In this document: positions 19,083 through 29,979 of the stretch, piece after piece
Numbering within the stretch: the first letter of the stretch is position 1
How the letters are laid out: each line of letters opens with the position of its first letter
Made by a program: the position numbers and the translations under genes
Source: Sphingomonas sp. PP-CE-3G-477
GTDB taxonomy: Bacteria > Pseudomonadota > Alphaproteobacteria > Sphingomonadales > Sphingomonadaceae
Direction: 5' to 3'
Assembly (NCBI RefSeq): GCF_003050745.1
Contig: NZ_QAOF01000009.1
Coordinates: forward strand, 1-64,000
Length of the DNA stretch: 64,000 nucleotides
The notes under the pieces: generated by a model
The model's input: only the letters and a program-made list of their open reading frames with translations
Told to the model about the DNA's origin: nothing
The model's database searches: none

Positions 19083-20087
19083 TTGCGCGTTCGGTTGCAG
19101 ACGGTTCGGCTGATGAAGCGCATCTGGGCGGCGATGGTCGTCACAGTGCTGGTCATCGGCGCCGGGATTTCTGCGCATGCTGCGCTCCGGGCGATGTCGG
19201 CGCGTGAAGCCGCGAACGACCGCGCGAGTGCCGCGTCTTCGGTAAAGGTTTCAGCCCCGGCCCCGACGCTGGCCGAGCAGGAGATTGCCGCCCCAGCGGC
19301 TGGTGTTACGGGGACCATCGACCTCCCCGACCTGCCGATCCCGGCCGGTGCGATGCTCGACGCGGGCATCGTTCCCGCACGGCCCTTCTCGATGGCACGC
19401 GCATCGGCACTGGACCGCGACCGGGCACTGCAATGCCTCACTGCGGCGATCTATTACGAAGCCGCATCCGAGCCCGATGCCGGCCAGCAGGCAGTCGCGC
19501 AGGTCATCCTCAACCGTGCGCGGCATCCTGCCTTCCCGGGAACGGTGTGCGGCGTGGTGTACCAGGGCTCGGAACATGCCGGCTGCCAGTTCAGCTTCGC
19601 ATGCGACGGCGCGATGACGCGGATGCCGGCGCGTGCCGCATGGGTCCGCGCGGCGCGCGCGGCCGGCATGGCGCTCGCCGGTTACGTCTATGCGCCGGTC
19701 GGGTTGGCGACGCACTATCATACCTACGCCGTGACGCCCGCGTGGAACCGGAGCATGGTGATGACCGACGTCGTCGGCGCGCATTTCTTCCATCGGTGGA
19801 AGGGGTATTGGGGCACGTCTGCGGCTTTTAATCAGCGTTATGCTGGCGGCGAACCGGTGCCGGGACCGCACATGTCCGTGCAACCGATCGCGCCGCCCAC
19901 GGCTCAGATGATCGCAGCCGCAACGGCCGGTGCTGTCGCCGTCCCGGTGCCGGCTACGGTGGTAGCCACTGTTGCGCAGGCCAAGCCTACTACTCAGGCA
20001 CCGACAGTACCCGCTGCTTCCGACATGCTGCCGCCAGAGTCGCAGATTCTCGATCGGTGGAAGGATTCGGGTAAGCCGCTGAAGTAA
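19083..20087 (+). CDS. SleB-type cell wall hydrolase
   Basis: 334 residues from TTG 19083, chosen because GAGGAA sits six bases upstream; ATG 19113 (MKRIWAAM) has no such site. One N-terminal transmembrane helix or uncleaved signal (AAMVVTVLVIGAGISAHAAL) is followed by a linker and a hydrolase_2/SleB domain: LTAAIYYEAASEPDAGQQAV, VILNRARHPAFPGTVCGVVY and CQFSFACDG. The glutamate in YYEA is the likely catalytic residue. The Ala/Pro/Val-rich tail is low complexity. Predicted role: peptidoglycan cleavage in the periplasm. Confidence 0.88.
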   Translation: MRVRLQTVRLMKRIWAAMVVTVLVIGAGISAHAALRAMSAREAANDRASAASSVKVSAPAPTLAEQEIAAPAAGVTGTIDLPDLPIPAGAMLDAGIVPARPFSMARASALDRDRALQCLTAAIYYEAASEPDAGQQAVAQVILNRARHPAFPGTVCGVVYQGSEHAGCQFSFACDGAMTRMPARAAWVRAARAAGMALAGYVYAPVGLATHYHTYAVTPAWNRSMVMTDVVGAHFFHRWKGYWGTSAAFNQRYAGGEPVPGPHMSVQPIAPPTAQMIAAATAGAVAVPVPATVVATVAQAKPTTQAPTVPAASDMLPPESQILDRWKDSGKPLK

Positions 20088-20170
20088 GTCGCCGCGATCG
20101 CTTGCGAGGTCCCGCGTCAGCGGTGTTCAACGGATACCCTCTGGCAGCCAACTTGCTCGATGAATAAGTT

Positions 20171-20297
20171 GGTTCGCGCAGAGGCGCAGAGGACGCGAAG
20201 GTAAAGCGTTCCGGGCCAGGTCGCGGACGTCGCATCTGATTTCGGGCACCTGCGATTCAGCTAAAAGCTCCGCGCTCTCTGCGCCTCTGCGCGAACC
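20171..20297. repeat. Long inverted-repeat element, copy 1 (21-bp perfect arms)
   Basis: GGTTCGCGCAGAGGCGCAGAG at 20171-20191 is the exact reverse complement of 20277-20297, with an 85-base unrelated interior. The same arm sequence bounds a second element at 52422-52543. No ORF inside. It lies between the SleB gene and a minus-strand gene, so it may also affect transcript ends. Confidence 0.85.
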
Positions 20298-20321
20298 ATT
20301 CTGTCTAAAGACCACAAAGAA

Positions 20322-20351
20322 AAACCCGGGTGCATCGCTGCATCCGGGTTT
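20322..20351 (-). terminator. Rho-independent terminator for the minus-strand gene at 20383
   Basis: A 13-bp stem (20322-20334 with 20339-20351, one G-U pair) with a 4-base loop. Read on the minus strand it is followed by TTTCTTT. It is about 30 bases after the stop of the 76-residue minus-strand gene. Confidence 0.8.
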
Positions 20352-20382
20352 CCGTCAACTCATCGAACCTCGGCGATCCGGC

Positions 20383-20613
20383 CTATTCGGCGGGGACCAT
20401 CGACGGGGTGCCGATCATCATGCGTTCACCACCGGGAGGGGCGGCTTCGCGGGCGGCGCGGAGGATCTGGGTGCGTTCGGCGCGTGATGCCATGTCGTCC
20501 CAGGCCTTTTCGGCGCGGCGGCAGCGATCGCGGACGTTGTCGAGGAGGGCGGCATCGCCGTTGCGACGCTCTTCATCAGCGCGGGCCCGGTAAAATTCTG
20601 GATTATCGGCCAT
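20383..20613 (-). CDS. Small conserved hypothetical protein
   Basis: 76 residues, starting MADNPEFYRARADEERRNG. It is mostly charged helix (RCRRAEKAWDDMASRAERTQ) with no membrane segment. I recognise the style of short sphingomonad proteins with NPEFYR and many Arg/Glu residues, but no function is known to me. An intrinsic terminator directly downstream supports it as a real transcription unit. Confidence 0.75.
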   Translation of the reverse strand: MADNPEFYRARADEERRNGDAALLDNVRDRCRRAEKAWDDMASRAERTQILRAAREAAPPGGERMMIGTPSMVPAE

Positions 20614-20718
20614 GCTGGTGCGCTCCTGCGGGAAATTTCAAAGGGGTGATGCGGCGGCCATGATAGCCGCCGCATCGCAACCGAGATCAGGTTGGCGGAC
20701 CGTAATCCGCCAGCGAGA

Positions 20719-20931
20719 TCAATCGGCTGGCTGGAGGTTCACGGCCGACTGCTTGCCACGCTTGTCGGGCTCGAGCTCGTAAGTGACGCGCTGGTTCTGG
20801 TTCAGCGTCGGCATGCCGGCGCGCTCAACCGCGGTGATGTGCACGAATGCATCGTTGCCGCCGCCATCCGGCGCGATGAAGCCATAGCCCTTGTCGGCGT
20901 TGAAAAACTTGACGGTTCCGGTGATAGCCAT
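20719..20931 (-). CDS. Cold-shock domain protein
   Basis: 70 residues from ATG 20931, the usual CspA size. RNP1 appears as KGYGFIAPD and RNP2 as DAFVHITAV, with WFN of E. coli replaced by KFFNADKG as in alphaproteobacterial Csps. It binds single-stranded RNA/DNA and melts structures. The approximately 280-base non-coding leader up to the next gene suits the long 5' UTR typical of cold-shock genes, although I could not identify its promoter. Confidence 0.95.
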   Translation of the reverse strand: MAITGTVKFFNADKGYGFIAPDGGGNDAFVHITAVERAGMPTLNQNQRVTYELEPDKRGKQSAVNLQPAD

Positions 20932-21209
20932 GAAGTGGCTCCTTCTTAGTAGAGAGTAACCCGACGTTCGGGCGACCCGTGCCGCGGAGCAGGGAAAGAA
21001 GGAGAAAGGTGCCGCAAAGCGCCAAGAACCGTCGATATGCGACTGTAGCTGATCGCTATATGGGCCAAGACCGCCCGAATTGCAAATCTTGCCGGTAAAA
21101 TGGGTCAAGAACTGCGTCGATTTACGCAGATAATATTTTCGCGCGCGCCGCCATCGACGGCGATGATTTAGAACGACCGGCGCCGATATTTCGGCGCCGG
21201 TCGAGGGAT
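20932..21209 (-). promoter_or_regulatory. Probable leader and promoter region of the cold-shock gene
   Basis: 278 non-coding bases, more AT-rich at 21050-21160 than the surroundings. The minus strand contains a TTGACC hexamer (21108-21103) but no good -10 at 17 bases, so the promoter is unresolved. Confidence 0.3.
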
Positions 21210-21623
21210 TTAACGGCAGCGGGTGTCGTTGCTGGAGCGATCCACCGCACGCCCTGCGAGCGCGCCGCCAGCTGCACCGAGCACGGTACCGAGCAGGCCC
21301 GAGCCGCCGGGCGCGATGACGTTGCCGAGCACGCCGCCCGCGACTCCGCCGACGATCAGGCCGGTGGTGCCGTCGTTGCGGCGGCAATAGTAGCGACCGT
21401 CATTGCCACGGTAGACGCGGTCGTTGCGCGACAGGCGGCGCTCGCGGTAGCGGCGATCGTCGCGGTAATAGCGGCCGGCATCGTAGCCGCCGTATGCGGG
21501 ATCGACGCGGTTATAGTCGTAGGAACGATAGCGCGGGTCGACGCCGTAGCGGCTGCCCCCGTCGCCGACGCAGCCGGCAACCATGGTAGAGGCGGCCAGC
21601 AGGCCCAGCATCGCAACGCGCAT
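21210..21623 (-). CDS. Glycine-zipper 2TM lipoprotein
   Basis: 137 residues. A lipoprotein signal ends in the lipobox VAGC. The middle is rich in Tyr, Arg and Asp (repeated DPRYRSYDYNR-like units, YRRDDRRYRERR). The C-terminal part has the glycine zipper GLIVGGVAGGVLGNVIAPGG and GLLGTVLGAAGGALAG, found in outer-membrane Rick_17kDa/SlyB-like proteins. Likely an outer-membrane structural lipoprotein. Confidence 0.88.
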   Translation of the reverse strand: MRVAMLGLLAASTMVAGCVGDGGSRYGVDPRYRSYDYNRVDPAYGGYDAGRYYRDDRRYRERRLSRNDRVYRGNDGRYYCRRNDGTTGLIVGGVAGGVLGNVIAPGGSGLLGTVLGAAGGALAGRAVDRSSNDTRCR

Positions 21624-21700
21624 TTCGTGTCCTTTCAGTGGGTTGATACTGCAAGCGTAATGACCGGCGCCAGCATTTGGTTGCCGGCGCCTATCTCAGA

Positions 21701-22144
21701 TCAATCCTTGAGGTTGGCGGGCACGGTGCCGCCGTTCTTTTCCAGCTCGCGCATCACGGCCTTGATCAGCCACATGTTCATCTCCGCGCTGCCGTCCTTC
21801 GCGCCGGTATAGCCGAGTTCGGTGGCGAGCTCCTTGCGGTTGTCGAGGCTCGAATCGAGATCGAGCAGCTTCATCAGGTCGACGATCGAGGTGCGCCAGT
21901 TGAGGTCGGACCCCTTCTTGGAAGCGATGCCCGAGAGGACTGCCTCTACGTCGACGGCCTGAGCGGGCGCTGCGGGAGCGGCCTGCGGGGTCGGAGCGGC
22001 GGGCGTTGGCGTCGGCGCGGGCTGGGCTGCGGTGGTCTGCGGCGCGGGCGCTGGTGCGTCGGCCTTGGGCGTGCCGAAATGGCCGCTGCCGAGCGGGCCC
22101 TTCTCACCGAAGATTGCGGACTTGATCTTGCTGAAGATGCTCAT
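21701..22144 (-). CDS. DUF3597 domain protein
   Basis: 147 residues from ATG 22144 (MSIFSKIKSAIFG). A Pro/Ala/Thr/Gln-rich linker (about residues 30-65) leads to the conserved domain with AVLSGIASKKGSDLNWRTSI, VDLMKLLDLDSSLDNRKELA and AEMNMWLIKAVMRELEKNGG. This matches DUF3597, a small helical LysM-like domain of unknown role. The 5' end overlaps the upstream gene's 3' end by 41 bases. Confidence 0.85.
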   Translation of the reverse strand: MSIFSKIKSAIFGEKGPLGSGHFGTPKADAPAPAPQTTAAQPAPTPTPAAPTPQAAPAAPAQAVDVEAVLSGIASKKGSDLNWRTSIVDLMKLLDLDSSLDNRKELATELGYTGAKDGSAEMNMWLIKAVMRELEKNGGTVPANLKD

Positions 22145-23609
22145 GGGGGTCCCTGTCGTATAAGAGTCTGACGGCGGGAGAACGCCCGATCGGGGATTTG
22201 GGTGCAGGCGCCGCGACCGGGGGCGACGGAACGTCCGGGCGCTGCGACTGGACGGGATCGAGACCCGCGCGCGCGCCGGGCGCCGGTGCGACCGGTTCGT
22301 CGCAGCCGAGAGGATCGAAACTCGCCGCCAACGTGGTAATGCGATCCGCATCGGTGGCGCCGGCCGCCTCGGCGCCCGCTTCGTCGACGAGACCGCCGTC
22401 GATCGCGTAGGCGACGAACCATGTATCGCGGTCGACGCCCTCGGTGATCGTCCGCTCGGCGATTTCGCGGTCGCGTGGCGCGTCGAGGATGATCGCCTCT
22501 TCGTCCGAACACTCGCGGCTATACGCGTCTTCGCCGAACAGGCCATCTTCGGTATTGAAATACGGATCCGGCGGCGGAAAACAGGTCCGCCAGCCCTGCG
22601 AAATCGAGTCGAACCAGACCGGATGATCACCGTCGCGACCATCCTGGTCAAAGTGAAGTACAGGAAGTGCAGACGCTGGCGCGTTTTGGGCAGCGGGCTT
22701 CAGGTCCGGATCGAGCGCCGGATCGGGTGCCGGTTCGGGCGCGGGATCCGGCGCCAGTTGAAGCAGCCCCGCGGCTTCGGCGCGCGACCATTGCGCGGCG
22801 GTCCAGCCGGCGCGGGCGGCGGGATCGAGATCGCCGACGTCGATCCCGGAGGCTACGCCGGCAGAGCTGCGCAGCCAGCGGTCGGCGCGGGCGAGCGCGA
22901 GGATCGGCGCCATTGCCGCTTCGGCTGCGCTCGGGGCTGATCCCGTTTTTGGCCCCGCCCCCGCCTGTATGGCGTCGGCGTCGAGGCGTTCGCCGAGGAA
23001 CAGGCCGGCGCGGGCGGGGCCGGCGTCGCGCGCGATGATGTCGAGGAAGGCGTCGAATTCGGCGGCGACCATGCGGGTGGCGGCGTTGGCGGTCTCGGCG
23101 GCGTCGGCGTGGCGATCGAGGCGGTTGAGCAAGGACATGGCGAGGCGGTTGTCGTAGCGGTGACGCTCGATCACTTCGCCGTCGGGCCTGGTGACCCGCT
23201 CGGTCTGGCCGGCGATCGCGCGGAGGAAGAGGGTTTCGGCGACGATCGGCCGCGCGACGAGCTTGGCGGCGTCCCAGCCGAGCGCGAACGCCGCGCCTGC
23301 CGCACGGCGACGCAGCGTGTAGGCGGCACCGGGCGAGAGGCCGACGCTGGCGCTGGCTTCGTCGACGGTGGCGCCCTCGGCGATGCGTTCGAGGAAGCCG
23401 CGCTGGCGATCCGGGGTCCAGCCGTCGCTGCGCTGGGTGTAGCGGGTCGGGGTGGCTGGGACGTACGCGCGCGGGGCGTTGTCGGCTTGCGCGGCAGGGT
23501 CGGCTTGCGGCTGTGCCGTGTGATCGGGGGCGGCTTGCGAGGGGGCGTCGGGTTGGCCGGTTTGCTCGGTGGCCTGGTCGATGCCGTGTTCCTGGAGAGC
23601 GGCGGTCAC
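22104..23609 (-). CDS. HTH-containing hypothetical protein (terminase-small-subunit-like helices)
   Basis: 501 residues from GTG 23609, which overlaps the preceding gene's stop (GTGA). After an Ala/Gln-rich N-terminus, residues about 60-110 contain RQRGFLERIAEGATVDEASA followed by VGLSPGAAYTLRRRAAGAAF, a helix-turn-helix like those of phage terminase small subunits. The centre is helical (YDNRLAMSLLNRLDRHADAA). A run of alternating Pro, Asp and Ala follows, then an acidic domain with FPPPDPYFNTEDGLFGEDAY. Function unknown; I believe related proteins are conserved in sphingomonads. Confidence 0.75.
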   Translation of the reverse strand: MTAALQEHGIDQATEQTGQPDAPSQAAPDHTAQPQADPAAQADNAPRAYVPATPTRYTQRSDGWTPDRQRGFLERIAEGATVDEASASVGLSPGAAYTLRRRAAGAAFALGWDAAKLVARPIVAETLFLRAIAGQTERVTRPDGEVIERHRYDNRLAMSLLNRLDRHADAAETANAATRMVAAEFDAFLDIIARDAGPARAGLFLGERLDADAIQAGAGPKTGSAPSAAEAAMAPILALARADRWLRSSAGVASGIDVGDLDPAARAGWTAAQWSRAEAAGLLQLAPDPAPEPAPDPALDPDLKPAAQNAPASALPVLHFDQDGRDGDHPVWFDSISQGWRTCFPPPDPYFNTEDGLFGEDAYSRECSDEEAIILDAPRDREIAERTITEGVDRDTWFVAYAIDGGLVDEAGAEAAGATDADRITTLAASFDPLGCDEPVAPAPGARAGLDPVQSQRPDVPSPPVAAPAPKSPIGRSPAVRLLYDRDPHEHLQQDQVRNLR

Positions 23610-23848
23610 TTGCGCATGGTCCGGGCGAGCGCGGTCCAGCGGTCGCGGTTGGCGGCGATCTCGGGCGATACGGGGATGCGGGTGCCGATCCGGCCGGCGT
23701 CGACATGGGCTTGCCAGGCCATGACGTGGCGGACCGCGTCTGGGAGGTGGTCGGGGATTGGGGGTTCGTACCGTGGCCGGGGGGCGGGCGTGGCGCGCGT
23801 TGCGATGTAGCATGGGGGCGGGTCGGCCGGGGTGGGTACGTTCGCCAT
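23606..23848 (-). CDS. Small hypothetical protein coupled to the HTH gene
   Basis: 80 residues, Pro-rich at the N-terminus (NVPTPADPPPCY) with a helical C-terminus (DAVRHVMAWQAHVDAGRIG then PVSPEIAANRDRWTALART). Its stop overlaps the GTG start of the HTH gene, so the two are likely translated together. Family not recognised. Confidence 0.65.
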   Translation of the reverse strand: MANVPTPADPPPCYIATRATPAPRPRYEPPIPDHLPDAVRHVMAWQAHVDAGRIGTRIPVSPEIAANRDRWTALARTMRK

Positions 23849-23955
23849 GATCGATCCTCGATGCGAGAGGACCGATCAGGTATGCCGGATCGGGGTGTGT
23901 AGGACAGCGGTTTCGGGGGTGGTTGCGGGATGCGTTGGCGGCTGGGGCGGCGGCC

Positions 23956-24036
23956 TTGTTCCCCCGCGAACGCGGGGGCCCAGGAGCCACGATCGCTGTC
24001 CTGCTTGATCCTGGGCTCCTGCCTTCGCAGGAGAAC
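23956..24036. repeat. Family B palindromic repeat (cccgcgaaggcggg type)
   Basis: TTGTTCCCCCGCGAACGCGGGGGCCCAGGAGCC-type left arm (23956-23988), with right arm GGCTCCTGCCTTCGCAGGAGAAC at 24014-24036. The arms are hairpins in themselves and imperfectly complementary to each other. Confidence 0.75.
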
Positions 24037-24228
24037 GAGGAGGGGGGGTTATGCCCTCCCCCGTCATGCCGGACCCTTCGGCTTTGCTCAGGAAAGCCTT
24101 GTTCCGGTATCCACCGTTACTGACGCCGTTGCTGTCGCGTTAGCGGGACCGTGAGCCCCGGAACCAGTCCGGGGTGACCGCGCGGGGGTGGCGGCGGCGG
24201 GATCGGCTTCGACCGTTGGGCCGTTCTT

Positions 24229-24352
24229 ATCCTCCCCCGCCAGGGGGAGGTGGCACCGCAGGTGACTTAGGGGGAGGACACGCGACGAAGGTGATCGCCC
24301 CCTCCCCCTCCGTCTGGCAAGAACCAGCCACCTCCCCCTTGCGGGGGAGGAT
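24229..24352. repeat. Family C inverted repeat (cctccccc...gggggagg type)
   Basis: ATCCTCCCCCGCCAGGGGGA at the left pairs with TCCCCCTTGCGGGGGAGGAT at the right; the arms extend inward through the GTGGC/GCCAC pair. A related copy is at the right edge of the window. Confidence 0.75.
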
Positions 24353-24364
24353 CAGGAAGGCGCG

Positions 24365-24685
24365 TCAGCCTAGCGTCGAACCGCGATCCGCGGCGAACGA
24401 CGGGGCCGGGCCGGTGGCGGGGCGGAGCGACTCACGCTCGGCCTTGGTGGGAACCGCGGTGGGATCGGGGCGGAAGGCGTCCGGCGCGCGATCGGTCGCA
24501 CCCGGGCGGGGCTTGTCGAGCGCGAGATCGGGCGCGGCATGCTCGGCGGGGTTGGCCTTCGACCGCAGGAACACCGCCAGCAACGCACCCCCGAGACCGA
24601 TCGCCGCGGCCCCGATCGACAGCGCGTTGACGCCGAACGTTTTGGGCTCGGCTGGCTCGTGCGGGCGGTGGTCGGGTTTGGTCAT
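24365..24685 (-). CDS. Small single-span membrane protein, unknown
   Basis: 106 residues from ATG 24685 (MTKPDHRPHEPAEPKTFGV). One transmembrane helix, ALSIGAAAIGLGGALLAVFL, is followed by a Pro/Asp/Arg-rich soluble tail. Likely N-in inner-membrane protein; function unknown. The frame continues upstream to 24814 in lower-GC DNA, but the ATG at 24685 gives the sensible start. Confidence 0.6.
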   Translation of the reverse strand: MTKPDHRPHEPAEPKTFGVNALSIGAAAIGLGGALLAVFLRSKANPAEHAAPDLALDKPRPGATDRAPDAFRPDPTAVPTKAERESLRPATGPAPSFAADRGSTLG

Positions 24686-24834
24686 AACAATCGTCCAATG
24701 CTGTTGATTTGCGCAGTTGAACGAATTGGCCTGCTGCCATGTTCCAGCTTTGAGGAGATCGCTACAATTCGGACAGCGACCCCCTTGCTTTGCATCATCC
24801 ATTTGAGCCAGCATAAATTTAGTCGGAGACGAAG

Positions 24835-25446
24835 ATGACTAATGAGACTTTCTTGGCACTAGTGAGTAATGATCGCATTTCATCGCGACAGATAGACGAG
24901 TTGATCGGCATCACGCGTGGCATCGCCGCTGATGGCACGCTCAATCAAAGCGAAGTCGAATTTTTGCAAAAGTGGCTGGCTGCCAGCGTGGGCATCAGTG
25001 GTCAGCCAGTTATCCGAACACTGTACGATCGCGTGAACGCGGTGTTGGCAGACGGCATAGCCGACGAGGAGGAATGCCGTGACCTGCTGGCAACTCTAAA
25101 TGCATTTTCGAGCCGTGACTTTGAGCTAGGCGAGGTACTCAAGGCAACTACTTTGCCGCTATGTGACCCCGCGCCGAATCTAACCTTCGGTGGCCGCAGC
25201 TATTGCTTCACGGGCACGTTTAATTTCGGGCAGCGCAAAGCCTGCGAAGCCGCCGTAAGCGAGCGCGGGGGCCGGTGCGGCAGCTTGACGCAGAAGACCG
25301 ACGTACTCGTCATCGGTTTGTACGCGACCGAATCCTGGAAGCATTCTTCGTTCGGCAACAAAATCCTCAAAGCAGCCGATATGCGAGCCGAAGGCGTACC
25401 GATCACGATCGTGTCGGAAGAGCATTGGGTCGGGCACCTGCAATGA
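24835..25446 (+). CDS. BRCT-domain protein with TerB-like helical N-terminus
   Basis: 203 residues. Residues 12-110 are helical and resemble TerB-like domains (RQIDELIGITRGIAADGTLN, then ADGIADEEECRDLLATLNAF). Residues about 117-203 form a BRCT domain: FGGRSYCFTGTFNFGQRKAC, ERGGRCGSLTQKTDVLVIG and the final aromatic in EEHWVGHLQ. BRCT domains of this DNA-ligase/RFC1 type bind DNA ends or phosphorylated partners. The gene begins a patch of clearly lower GC than its surroundings. Likely acquired; DNA-metabolism or defence role is inference. Confidence 0.85.
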   Translation: MTNETFLALVSNDRISSRQIDELIGITRGIAADGTLNQSEVEFLQKWLAASVGISGQPVIRTLYDRVNAVLADGIADEEECRDLLATLNAFSSRDFELGEVLKATTLPLCDPAPNLTFGGRSYCFTGTFNFGQRKACEAAVSERGGRCGSLTQKTDVLVIGLYATESWKHSSFGNKILKAADMRAEGVPITIVSEEHWVGHLQ

Positions 25447-25476
25447 TTCTTCCAGCAAATCCGCCAAGGGAACCGC

Positions 25477-26145
25477 ATGTCGATTGACACCATCGCCCTC
25501 AGGAAAGCGCTACATCTGTTCTATTTGAAGGATTCGATCCGTTCTACCAAACTAAAGCGTGAGGCGAAGGACGAACTTGCAAGGCGATCCGGACAGAAGT
25601 CTCTAGCCCGGCATTTTCACTACCCGTTCTGGGCGGATGCAAAAAGTCATGCGGCAGGAAAGAGCGATCTCACCGAGTCGACCGACCGGCAAATCGAACG
25701 AGATTGGCATCGGAAAAACCTGTACCCTAAACTGCGTGACGGATTTCTACACTGGTGGAACGAAACACGGCGCTGGATCAATGAGGATATTGAGGAGTTC
25801 CCGAATTCGATCAGCGGGACGTGCGGTTTTGCAGACATCGAAGGAATAGTCCGGGTCGACAATCTCATGTCGTTAAAAGTCGGAACCGACAAGACGCGGC
25901 TGATCTATCCCTATTTTTCCGACAGGCCTACCTTGTCCGAGGAAGCCGCGCGGATAGGCCTGTGGGCTATGAGTAGAGCACTGCCAAATCACGGCATCGA
26001 TGACATGCGAATTCTCGATGTCATTCGAGGAGAAACCTTTTCTGTCGATCGGCATCCTCTACAAGGAGACGAGGAAGCGATTTTCCGTCACCGCTATTCA
26101 AGCGTCTTACGAGAATGGCGCCTGTTGCTCAGCGAACTTGGCTGA
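25477..26145 (+). CDS. Hypothetical protein, low-GC
   Basis: 222 residues, 30 bases after the BRCT gene and probably co-transcribed. A sample line (25501-25560) has 25 G/C of 60, well below the window's norm. The sequence is rich in Arg, Trp and Tyr with helical stretches (KRSAKD-type basic N-terminus, DGFLHWWNETRRWINEDIEE) and has an aromatic central block (GTCGFADIEGIVRVDNLMSL). I see no recognised catalytic motif. Function unknown. Confidence 0.7.
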   Translation: MSIDTIALRKALHLFYLKDSIRSTKLKREAKDELARRSGQKSLARHFHYPFWADAKSHAAGKSDLTESTDRQIERDWHRKNLYPKLRDGFLHWWNETRRWINEDIEEFPNSISGTCGFADIEGIVRVDNLMSLKVGTDKTRLIYPYFSDRPTLSEEAARIGLWAMSRALPNHGIDDMRILDVIRGETFSVDRHPLQGDEEAIFRHRYSSVLREWRLLLSELG

Positions 26146-26305
26146 CAATTACCAAGAGCCACCAACATTCTCAATCGCAGCGAGCAACGCGATTTTGCTG
26201 TCCGTACGGCGTAGACCGGAATTGCGCGGCATAGCGATATCACCGAGCATCTCGCGCCGACGCGTCACGCCCTGCCCAAAACTGGCGAGCGACATGCCTC
26301 GAGGG

Positions 26306-26847
26306 CTATTGGAGGTCTTCAATGCCATATGCGGTATCGGTTTCTTCGCGAATCCTACGATCCAGATAGCTACTATCTTCGCCTTGATAAAGGCTGAATA
26401 ACACTTGTGCCTGTCCCAGCATGTCAGGGGCCGACCTAGAAGCATATTGCCCCATCCGATCGGCAATCAAGTCCTCCACCGAAATCACGGCGAACTGATC
26501 GCCTGCTGAGGTATCGATAAGCTTCACGCGATCCCGTTCCGCCCTGCCATCCATCAGAGCCGAGCCAACGACCTCGAAGCCAAGCTTCAACTTGGGATGT
26601 ATCCAGCCGCGCGTCAGCTTACCGGGACCAGATGGCTTGACGAAACCATTAGCCTGTAATGCCTGCTCAAGAACATCCTGCCTAGCGGTGACAAGATCAA
26701 AATCGCCCGTCGCGATGTCGCTGGCCGAGTAGAGTTCCACTGCTGCGCCACCCACTAGGACAGGTCGCAAGAACCCTCTCCGCTCCACAACCTCGCTGAC
26801 GATAGCGAAAAGCTCTAGAGCGGCGATGAATTCCGGGCGATAAGGAC

Positions 26848-26851
<4 letters not shown>
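26306..26851 (-). CDS. Nucleotidyltransferase-fold protein, coupled to uvrA
   Basis: 181 residues from GTG 26851, overlapping the uvrA stop by four bases (GTGA). The signature [20 protein letters not shown] then FDLV is the GG(x)E-type motif followed by the Dx(D) pair, as in AbiEii/DUF1814-like or small MNT nucleotidyltransferase domains. Later blocks [18 protein letters not shown] and [17 protein letters not shown] fit the same fold. It may modify RNA or a partner protein as part of a toxin-antitoxin or resistance module; no partner gene is adjacent. Overlap with uvrA implies co-transcription with it. Confidence 0.7.
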
Positions 26852-29763
<2,912 letters not shown>

Positions 29764-29979
29764 GAGGCTGGTTCTACTTCTGTTCTGATCGGGAGACTAG
29801 TGGGAGAGATAGGAATGCATGAGGCCGGGTGCCAGTTCATCCGGGACGATCGATTGGCGAGATCGATTGCGCATCATCGGGCGACGGGTGCCGACGGCGC
29901 TTGAAACGCCGGGACGGATTGGCGACAACCGACGGACTGACCGGTACGTCAGGGGGACGATGATGAGGGGATTCGACCG

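Larger units (their letters stand above)
23849..24364. other. Intergenic region made mostly of palindromic repeats
   Basis: 516 bases between two minus-strand genes. It contains two palindromic elements (23956-24036 and 24229-24352), listed separately, plus a linker with 'ccggaccctt'-like repeat debris at 24065-24180. I see no gene; short frames here are translations of the repeats. Confidence 0.7.

Noticed and set aside
24229..24352. Possible CRISPR-like repetition of short GC-rich units
   Set aside because: The units are paired inverted arms, not regularly spaced direct repeats with spacers, and no cas gene is present.
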